Shown in pieces: positions 56,452 to 64,000 of a DNA stretch of 64,000 bases (position 1 is its first letter; every line of letters begins with the position of its first letter). The position numbers and the translations under genes were made by a program. The DNA lies in NCBI GenBank assembly GCA_027257055.1, contig JAPVLO010000039.1, positions 5,486,501 through 5,550,500 on the forward strand. The letters run 5' to 3'. The stretch comes from Cephalopachus bancanus (Eukaryota; Chordata; Mammalia; Primates; Tarsiidae). A model generated the notes under the pieces. That model searched no databases and had not been told where the DNA came from. It saw only the letters and a program-made list of their open reading frames with translations.

Positions 56452-56707
56452 CTCGACCTCAGAAGCAACACTAAGATAGTTCAGAAAGGACGTGAATCTG
56501 ACACCCCCGCAAACCTTCACCAACTTGCAGAGAGACAAGATGAGATTTGTTTTGGCACTATGCTTCAAAACTTTCATCACACCTTTATCAAATATCCTCC
56601 ATAGGAAGATTTCTAGGGAAACTTAATTACTCCCAGAAAACATAAGAAGCTATTAGCAGGTGAAGCAACTTGGCACTGCCCACAGATGACAATGAAAAGA
56701 GTCATAA

Positions 56708-56992
56708 CTGGGGTCGGTGGCTCAGCCTGTAATCCCAGCGCTTTGGGAGACCGAGGTGAGTGGATTGCCTGAGCCCATGGGTTCGAGACCGCCTGGGCAA
56801 CTTGGCGAGACTTCATCTCTACAATAAATCAACAATTAGCCGGGCATGGTAGTGCGCACCTGTAGTTCCAGCTAGTTGGGAGGTTGAGGCGGAAGGATCG
56901 CTGGAGCCCAGCAGGTCGAGGCTGCAGTGGCCAGGAGCGGCCACTGCATTCCAGTCTGGATGACAGAGTGAGACTCCAACTCAAAAAAAAAA
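56708..56992 (+). mobile_element. Young Alu (type A)
   Basis: 'ctggggtcggtggctc' to 'ccaactcaaaaaaaaa'. Flanked by 'aaaagagtca' on both sides. Confidence 0.94.
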
Positions 56993-57121
56993 AGAGTCAC
57001 AGTGCCTTCCTGGAATAGGCCTTATTTGTACATATTTGGATCACTGGAGGCTAAACATTTAAAGCAAGTTCAGTAACAAAGCCAGGCAAGGGCAAAGTCC
57101 CTGATAGAAATGTGTTTACCA

Positions 57122-57390
57122 CTGGGCTCAGTAGTTCAGTCTGTAATCCCAGCACTTTGGGAGGCCAAGGCGAGTGGAATGCCTGAGTCCACGGGTTCAA
57201 GACCCACCAGGGCAACGAGGCAAGGCCTCGTCTCTACAATACATCAAAATTAGCCGGGGGGGCGGGTAGCACGCGCCTGTAGTTCTGGCTATTTGGAAGG
57301 CTGAGGCAGAAGGCTCGTTGGAGCCCAGCAGCGTGCCACTGCACTCTAGCCTGGGCGCCAGAGTGAGACTCCAACTCAAAAAAAAAAAGA
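57122..57390 (+). mobile_element. Alu (type A) with internal deletion
   Basis: 'ctgggctcagtagttcag' to 'ccaactc' and A-run; the right arm lacks about 30 bases between 'gagcccagca' and 'gcgtgccactgc'. Flanked by 'agaaatgtgtttac' on both sides. Confidence 0.93.
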
Positions 57391-58019
57391 AAGAAATGTG
57401 TTTACTGACTTTTTTGTGGGATGGAACATAGAACTGGGAGAAATATAATTATCAGTTATTAGTCTGATGTCTGACTGATGAGCAGGCTAAGAATCAGAAC
57501 TACGTTCTACCAGGTCTGCCACGACCTAACTGCAGGACTTCCCTGGAATGCCAGTGAGTCATTTCTCAACGAGCAGCAAGGAGGATGGTGGTGAACAACA
57601 GGCAAAGCAGGAAAGGTGTGGGCCCCCTTACCCTGCTGCAGCCAGAGCAGCTCCCCTCCTTGCTGTAGTTCCTCTGGAAAAAAGGTTGTGCTGCTTCTAA
57701 AAATAAGATCTAAAAAACAATGCAAGTGATAATATTGGAGGCCTCATGCTACATTCAAAGCTATCCAAGTAAACCTTTTATGATTATAGCACTTCGGATA
57801 CATATAATGCATATCCTGTTACAGTATTTGTTACATGTTTCCAGATTTCGGTTTATTCAAACTACAGTTCTAAGTTTATCTTTGTCTCCTACTGCCCACT
57901 AAAGGCACATACCTAATCAGGGTTTGCTGACTGAATGAATGATTTCTAAAATACAAGCTATTGTCAAAACTGAGGCATTCTCACAGTGCTGATGACAAAG
58001 GAAATTAAAGCCGAATCCT

Positions 58020-58309
58020 GGTGAGGTGTGGTAGCTCATGGAACAAAAACTATAATCCCAGCACTCAAGGCAGGAGGATAGCTTGAGCCCAGGAGTTTAA
58101 GACCAGCCTAAGCAACATAGTGTAACCTCGTGTCTACTAAAAATTAGCCAGGCATGGTTGCACAAGCCAGTAGTCCCAGCTACTCAGAAGGCTTAGACGA
58201 AAAGATCACCTGAACCCAGGAGTCAAGGCTGAGGTGAGCCATGACTGTTTCACTGTACTCCAGCCTGGGCAACAGAGTGAGATCCTGACTCAAAAAAAGA
58301 AAAAAGAAA
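58020..58309 (+). mobile_element. AluJ-like dimer
   Basis: 'ggtgaggtgtggtagctc' to 'gatcctgactcaaaaaaag', diverged. Flanked by 'gaatcctgg' / 'gaatcccag'. Confidence 0.85.
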
Positions 58310-60411
58310 GGTGAATCCCAGATATAAGAAAAATGGCTGTCTAATGAGTAAGGAATTTTGAGCAGCATTTTTACTGTAGACAATTCTACTTAATGGAGTG
58401 AAGATGAGATCTGTCTTGTGAGAAGATCAAGCATGCGATGCTTTGTTCTCAAATAGCTCACTGTTTCATATTTTAAAGAAAATATTGCATTACACTGATT
58501 TTAAACTGGCTTCCTTACAATCTACAGATATTATTTTATTTTTATTTTAGAGTTGTGGGGTACAAGTAGGAACTTACTACATAAGTAGGTTGCAAGCAGG
58601 TGAAGTTTGGGCTTCTAGGTGGCCCTCTCTCCCCTGATAGTGGGCCAGGTACCCAGTGTGTTGCCATGTGTCTCCCTCCCTCTTCCCTTCCTCCCACATA
58701 TATGATTACTGAGAGCACACCTTTAAGATTTAGTTTTATGGTCTTTGAAAACCTGATTGGTAGCAGAAAACTGCATTACATCTACTTTTTTTAAAAGAAA
58801 TGTAGAGGCAAAATTTTTCACCCTCGCCCTCCCCAACCCCTGCCTGGCAAATTTTTAACAGTCAAGAAAACAAATGCTTGCCAGCCTCCTCCACCCAATG
58901 TATGCAACAAACCACTGACACTACCTGATATCTGCATCTGCGAAGAAACCCTGTGTCCCTCCAGTTGGCCTTACAGTCTAGATTTCAAAGCAACAGCAGG
59001 GTCTCTTCATGTTTGTTCCTCTAGAAAAAGGGGCAACCACAAGAAGGCAATAGTTATACAACTGTGTAACAAGCCCACATCCTGTTTCTATGTACATTTT
59101 GGAGAAAATACACCAAGGTCTTAGGTTATCATAATCTCAAAGGAAAATGCTACAGTTATTATATTACTGAAAAGAAAAGAAAAACAGTAGTTTGCCACAG
59201 TAAAATTGAATAGCTTTCTGTTTCACCTTTTCCAATGAGGCAGTACCCACAACTATACACATTAAAGTAAAATTTAATTCCCAAGAGTTTAATTCCTGTA
59301 ATTCCTAACAGTTCCCCACAACTGGTCAAATGTCATTATCTCCATTAATCATTATCCAGAGGAAATTCACATAGCCTAGAATATCAACTACTGACTGAGG
59401 ACATGATTAGGCAACAATGAATAACTTTAGGGAAGATGGGGAGGCACAAGTGTCCAATAGCTCGTAGGCCAGGAAAGGCAGGGAAGCAGATTCCCCAGGG
59501 CTATGAGACTTTTTAAAAACAAAACCCTACACAGACAGCCAATACCGTGGAGCTTCCCCAGTCAAAATGAGGAGGGAGGGAGAAGAGGGGAGGACCAAGG
59601 GGGCTTAGGCGCTCAGTTTTTGCAGTCCTCTTAGGACCACTGAGCTTGGCTAGTTTGCTCAGCTGTGGTCTAGAGGGCTTGGACACTCAATTAAGCAGGT
59701 GGCTATCGCTTCCCACTGCATGTGCTGAGTGACCAGCCACTCTGGGCAGGGAATCATTGGTTTGTATGTCTAAAGCAGCAATGGGAAGCTGTTCCTGGAT
59801 TAGCTATTGTTCCTGGATCTATCCAGGGTTTTCAGACTGCTGGGCCAGGGCTCCCTCTACTCTTTCACCTCATTTCCAACTGTCCGACAGCTCCTTGAAA
59901 ACTTCAGGAATGACCTTCCAAAAAAGCATGTGGTTTCTGTTTCTCAACTCACCCCAACCCCGATATTCCTAATTAGCTCTAACTCTGTATTAGGCACAAG
60001 CATATACTTTAATTAGCCATACTTAACTGTAGGGTCTCTTAGGGGAGACCTTAGCCTTAAACACCTCTGCCTCACCCACACTAGCCAGTGAAAGTGCTGT
60101 GGCCTCGGACAGTGTCCCTCTCCTAGGAGTCAGATTAGACCACTGCCTACACCAGAACATGCTGTCCTTTGGACAAGCACGCATGCAAGCCCCATGACAG
60201 TTGGTGTTTGGTGAAAGGCTGTTTACAAAAGACATGTCCTAGGGTTTCTGTCTCTAATCTATTCAAGTACCTCCTCATCTAAAGACAAATTCAGAGATGT
60301 ACACTTTTGAAAATTGGAAGGAAGGGTATTTGTCAGAATGATCCTTTTTTGGTTGCAAATCTCTTTGACAATCAGACAAGGCTTCAGATTCTCTCTCCAA
60401 GACAATCATAT

Positions 60412-60715
60412 TTTTATTTTTATTTTTTTATTTTTTTGAGTCGGATTCTCACTCTGTCGCCCAGACTGGAATGCAGTGGCCGCTCCCGGCCACTGCAGCC
60501 TCGACCTGCTGGGTTCTGGCGATCCTTCCACCTCAGCCTTCTGAGTAGCTGAAATTACAGGCACGCGCTACCACGCCTGGCTGATTTTTTGATTTATTGT
60601 AGAGATGAGGTTTCGCCAAGTTGCCTGGGTGGGCCTCAAACCCGCAAGCTCAGGCAATTCACTCACCTTGGCCTCCCAAAGCGCGGGATTACAGGCTGAG
60701 CCACCGAGCCCGGCT
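60412..60715 (-). mobile_element. Young Alu (type A), antisense
   Basis: 'gagtcggattctcactctg' to 'gagccaccgagcccggct'. Perfect 15-base duplication 'gacaatcatattttt' (60,401 and 60,716). Confidence 0.95.
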
Positions 60716-60813
60716 GACAATCATATTTTTAAAATGTTGCCCGTGCCATTCCAGAGCAACCACAGACCCCAAAAGTTCATCTGTGGACCCCAAATTTCAG
60801 GTTAAGAATCCCG

Positions 60814-61104
60814 GGCCAGGTGCGGTGGTCAGTCTGTAATCCCAGCACTTTGGGAGACCAAGGTGAGAGAGGATTGCCTGAGCCCAGGGGTTCAAGACCA
60901 GCCTGGGCAACTTGGTGAGACCTCATCTCTACAATAAATCACAAAAACTAGCCAGGTATGTGGGCGTGCGTCTATAGTTCCAACTACTTGGAAGGCTGAG
61001 GTGGAAGGATCACCTAAGCCCAGCAGGTCGAGGCTGTGGTGGCTGTGAGCATGCCACTGCACTCCAGCCTGGGCAACAAGAGTGAGATTCCAACTTAAAA
61101 AAAA
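60814..61104 (+). mobile_element. Alu (type B)
   Basis: 'ggccaggtgcggtggtc' to 'ccaacttaaaaaaaaa'. Flanked by 'aagaatccc' / 'aagaattccc'. Inverted relative to the Alu about 100 bases upstream. Confidence 0.92.
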
Positions 61105-61499
61105 AGAATTCCCAATTCCTAATCTAGAAGAAGCCTCTTTATGAGTGACAATCTCTTTTTATGGGTAACATGTTTGCAGTAAGACCCTGAGTGCTCTAAG
61201 TTGGGGTTCCTTTTTCTTTGGTTTCCTTCCTTCTTTTCTCTTACTACTCTGTCATTTACCTACCCTGATGGGTTCAGTGCAAGTTCTCTCATCTTTTCCA
61301 TTTCTAAGCTCTTCAACTTCCCTGACCTTCCAAAACACAGAGTGTCAAAATGACCATCATAACCTTACAAAGTGATTTTACTGTTTTGCATCTCCCCAAG
61401 GTGACCGCCAACTCCAAGTGAACAAAATTATACTGGGCTTGTTGTTGTTTTTGCATATCCCCTCATATCATATACTCTGCACACCTTAGAGGCTCAATA

Positions 61500-62145
61500 C
61501 AGTTGGCTCTCCATATCCATGGGCTCCACATCCATGGATTCAACCAACTTTGGATCAAAAAAAAAATTTTTTTTTTGAGTTGGAGTCTCACTCTGTAGCT
61601 CAGACTGGAGTGCAGTGGCCGCTCCCGGGCACCACAGCCTCGACCTGCTGGGCTCCGGCAGTCCTTCCACCCCAGCCTTCCAAGTAGCCGGAACTACAGG
61701 TGCGCGCTACCGCGCCCAGCTAATTTTTTGATTTATTGTAGAGATGAGGTCTCGCCAAGTTGCCCAGGCAGGTCTCGAACCCGCGGGCTCAAGCAATCCA
61801 CTCACCTCGGCCTCCCAAAGCACGGATTACAGGCTGAGCCACCGAGCTCGGCCCAAAAATATTTAAAAAAAAAAAAAAAAAAGATGGCTGTACCTGTACT
61901 GTACATGTACAGACTTTTTTCTTATCATTATTACCTAAATAATACAGTATGACAACAATTTACATAGCATTTACATTATATTAGGTATTATAATCTAAAG
62001 ATGTTTTAAAGTATACAGAAGGATGTGTACTGATTTTTTGCAAATACTACACCATTTTACATAAGGGACTTGAGCATCCTGGATTTTGGTATCCTTGGGG
62101 TGGGAGTCCCAGAACCAACTCCCTATGGATTCTAAGGGATGACTG
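61500..62145. mobile_element. MER2-like (Tigger/TcMar) DNA transposon split by an Alu
   Basis: Ends 'cagttggctctccatatcc' and, inverted, 'cagtcatcccttagaatcc' are imperfect terminal inverted repeats, flanked on both sides by TA, the usual TcMar target. Internal 'tgtacatgtacagacttttt' and 'tttacatagcatttacatt' fit the family. Confidence 0.85.
61567..61853 (-). mobile_element. Young Alu (type A), antisense, inside the MER2-like element
   Basis: 'gagttggagtctcactctg' to 'gagccaccgagctcggcc', bracketed by A-rich transposon sequence ('atcaaaaaaaaaatt' / 'ccaaaaatattt'). Confidence 0.93.
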
Positions 62146-62246
62146 TATACACTTACCAAATGATCTGATATTACTGCTTTGTGATCTTTTTATCTTTAGA
62201 CATTTATACTTGAATGTACTGGCTCCTTCAAAATTTGGGTATGTGT

Positions 62247-62836
62247 GCTGATGCGGTGGCTCATACCTATAAATCCAGCATTTTGGGAGGCAGAGGTGAG
62301 AGGACTGCCTGAACCCACAGGTTCAAGACCAACCTGGGCAACATGGCAAGACCTCATCTCTACAATAAATCAAAAAATTACAGTGGCTCAGCCTGTAATC
62401 CTGCGCCTTGGGAGGCTGAGGTGAGTGTACTGCCTGACCCCGCAGGTTCGAGACCTGGCAACTTGGTGAGACCTCATCTCTACAATAAATCAAAAAATTA
62501 GCCGGGTGTGGTAGCGTGCGCCTGTAGTTCCAGCTACTTGGAAGGCTGAGGCAGAAGATTCGCTGGAGCCCAGCGGCTCGAGGCTGCAGTGGCCGGGAGC
62601 GCCAACTGCACTCCAGTCTGGGCGACTGAGTGAGACGCCAACTCAAAAATAAAAATAAAAATAAAAAAAATTAAAAATTAGCTGGGAATGGTGACACAAG
62701 CCTGTAGTTTCAGCTACTTGGAAGGCTGAGGCAAAAGGATCGCCTGAGCCCTGTAGGTCAAGGCTGCAGTGGCCGTGGGAGTGCCACTGCACTTCAGCCT
62801 GGGTGGCAGAATGAGACTCTGACTCAAAAAAAAAAA
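62247..62836 (+). mobile_element. Alu (type B) host split by another Alu
   Basis: Left piece 62,247-62,380 and right piece 62,681-62,836 ('gctgggaatggtgacacaag' to 'ctctgactcaaaaaa') make one Alu, interrupted in the linker. Confidence 0.88.
62381..62671 (+). mobile_element. Young Alu (type A) inserted in an Alu
   Basis: Slightly 5'-truncated ('cagtggctcagcctgtaat') and ending in AAAAAT units. Flanked by 'aaaaatta' from the host linker. Confidence 0.9.
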
Positions 62837-62842
62837 ATTGTG

Positions 62843-63137
62843 AGCTGGGCTCGGTGGCTCAGCCTGTAATCCCAGAGCTTTGGGAGGCTGAGGTGAGTGG
62901 ATTGCCTGAGCCCGCGATTTTGAGACCCACCTGGGCAACTTGGTGAGACCTCATCTCTACAATAAATCAAAAAAATTAGCCGGGCGTGATAGCACGCGCC
63001 TATAGTTCCAGCTACTTGGAAGGCTGAGGCGGAAGGATCGCCGGAGCTCAGCAGGTTGAGGCTGCAGTGGCTTGGGAGCGTGCCGCTGCCCTCCAGCCTG
63101 GGCGACAGAGTGAGACTCCAACTCAAAAAAAAAAAAA
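62843..63137 (+). mobile_element. Young Alu (type A)
   Basis: 'gagctgggctcggtggctc' to 'ccaactcaaaaaaaaaa'. It lies in the same direction in a head-to-tail cluster. Confidence 0.93.
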
Positions 63138-63415
63138 TTAGCCAGGCTCGGTGGCTCAGCCTGTAATCCCGCGCCTTGGGAGGCTGAGGTGAGTGGAGTG
63201 CCTGAGCCCACTGGTTTGAGACCCGCCTGGGCAACTTGGCGAGACCTCATCTCTACAATAAATCAAAAAATTAGCCAGGCGTGGTAGCACACGCCTATAG
63301 TTCCAGCTACTTGGAAGGCTGAGGCGGAAGGATCGCCAGAGCCCAGCAGGTCGAGGCTGCGCACTCCAGTCTGGGCGACAGAGTGAGACTCCAACTCAAA
63401 AAAAAAAAAAAAAAA
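63138..63415 (+). mobile_element. Young Alu (type A) with right-arm deletion
   Basis: 'gccaggctcggtggctc' to 'ccaactc' and A-run. About 20 bases are missing in the right arm, where 'gaggctgc' joins 'gcactccagtctg'. Confidence 0.93.
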
Positions 63416-63523
63416 TTTTTTTTTAAAATTGCGATTTATGAGATACATATACAAATACATTTGTTTTCCACATTTGTAGTTAAGACAACTAGAAGCTTAT
63501 TTATTTATTTATTTTTATTATTT

Positions 63524-63789
63524 ATTTTTTTTGAGTTGGAGTCTCACTCCATCGCCCAGGCTGGAGTGCAATGGCACACTCATGGCCACCCCAGAGTCAG
63601 TCTGCTGAGCTCAGGAGATCTTTCCACCTCAGCCTTCCAAGTAACTGGAACTCCAGGTATGCACTACCACGCCCAGCTAATTTTTTGATTTATTGTAGAG
63701 ATAAGGTCTCACCAAGTTGTCCAGGCTGTTCTCGAACCTGTGGGCTTAGGCAATCACCTCACCTCAATCTCCCAAAGTGCTGAGATTAG
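63524..63789 (-). mobile_element. Alu (type B), antisense, truncated
   Basis: (TTTA)n run then 'gagttggagtctcactcc' to 'aagtgctgagatt', lacking the end of the left arm. Confidence 0.9.
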
Positions 63790-63794
63790 TTTTG

Positions 63795-63845
63795 GCTTTT
63801 TTTTAGAGGCAGGATCTCACTGTCACCCATGCTGGAATTTCCTGG
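63795..63845 (-). mobile_element. Alu scrap, antisense
   Basis: 'tttttttagaggcaggatc' then 'tcactgtcacccatgctgg' is the start of a reversed arm only. The remaining 155 bases of the window are unique. Confidence 0.5.
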
Positions 63846-64000
63846 GTAATAGGAGCACCTTTTGTTCTAATGAGGCAACTCTTGGTGGGCTCCAGGATAG
63901 CCTTTGAAGGGAACCTGGTTGCCAGAGAAACCAACTATGTGACTAGAGCACGGGAACTTGTAGTCCCATCTCCTTTACCTCAGCGGAAGGGAGAAGGGCT

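Larger units (their letters stand above)
42292..64000 (-). other. HMOX2: HMOX2 5' UTR intron (extends beyond the window)
   Basis: The first coding exon begins at an acceptor site inside the 5' UTR, so at least one upstream exon exists. No CpG island or convincing exon is seen up to 64,000, so the promoter is beyond the window, as expected for a human gene of about 35 kb. Longer stretches without young repeats: 43,657-44,572; 44,868-46,677; 47,640-48,920; 49,228-49,759; 50,516-51,528; 53,237-54,557; 57,391-58,019; 58,310-60,411; 61,105-61,499. In these I see no gene; 58,540-58,700 may hold an old L1 piece. Confidence 0.75.

Noticed and set aside
62323..63250. Many 60-136-codon frames with '[14 protein letters not shown]' or '[19 protein letters not shown]' motifs here and across the window
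   Set aside because: These are translations of Alu elements, not genes.
1..64000. CRISPR arrays, bacterial operons, tRNA or rRNA genes
   Set aside because: The repeated units are dispersed Alus with different unique flanks. No tRNA or rRNA sequence was recognised on either strand.

Overview
This is mammalian nuclear DNA, and almost certainly primate. It carries about fifty Alu (7SL-derived) SINEs, two intron-containing genes with consensus splice sites, one promoter CpG island, and old L1, L2, MIR and DNA-transposon fossils. The younger Alus do not look like human AluJ, S or Y. They share 'ctcggtggctcagcctg', 'caacttggcgagacc', 'ctacaataaatcaaaaa', 'cactccagtctgggcgac' and a 'ccaactc' end before the A-tail. 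I read this as a strepsirrhine primate, more likely a lemur than a galago or loris because I see no tRNA/7SL fusion SINEs. The order of orthologues matches human 16p13.3, shown reversed. In the entries below, 'type A' is this young family, 'type B' is an older relative (same 'caataaatc' linker but 'agcctgggc' and 'gtgccactgc'), and 'J-like' means AluJ or monomer-like.

Layout. 1-10,440 is intergenic. It holds the 3' end of a SAP18 processed pseudogene, L1, L2 and MIR pieces, a MER5-like element split by a young Alu, and a decayed MAGE-A-like retropseudogene (7335-8300). It also holds a degraded second copy (about 9100-9335) of part of the CpG island that lies 1.8 kb further on. 10,380-11,560 is a CpG island, the likely CDIP1 promoter, with a perfect CRE, an E-box and two ZNF143-like motifs. 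10,601-33,596 is CDIP1 5' UTR intron sequence. 33,597-36,440 holds the four coding exons and 3' UTR of CDIP1 (+ strand, 208 codons). 36,440-37,630 is a short spacer between converging genes with one Alu. 37,630-42,291 holds the five coding exons and 3' UTR of HMOX2 (- strand, 316 codons). 42,292-64,000 is the large 5' UTR intron of HMOX2, very rich in Alus. The HMOX2 promoter is outside the window.

The two genes are not known to act together. CDIP1 is a LITAF-domain endosomal membrane protein and p53 pro-apoptotic target. HMOX2 is the constitutive, ER-anchored heme oxygenase. Both reading frames are intact after splicing and have exactly the human lengths. I see no evidence of a wholly new gene system. 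The most notable observations are the decayed duplicate of the CDIP1 CpG island, dinucleotide microsatellites placed at or beside splice acceptors in both genes, a Cys-Ser instead of the human Cys-Pro in the first heme regulatory motif of HMOX2, an autosomal MAGE retrocopy, and an almost abutting inverted Alu pair.
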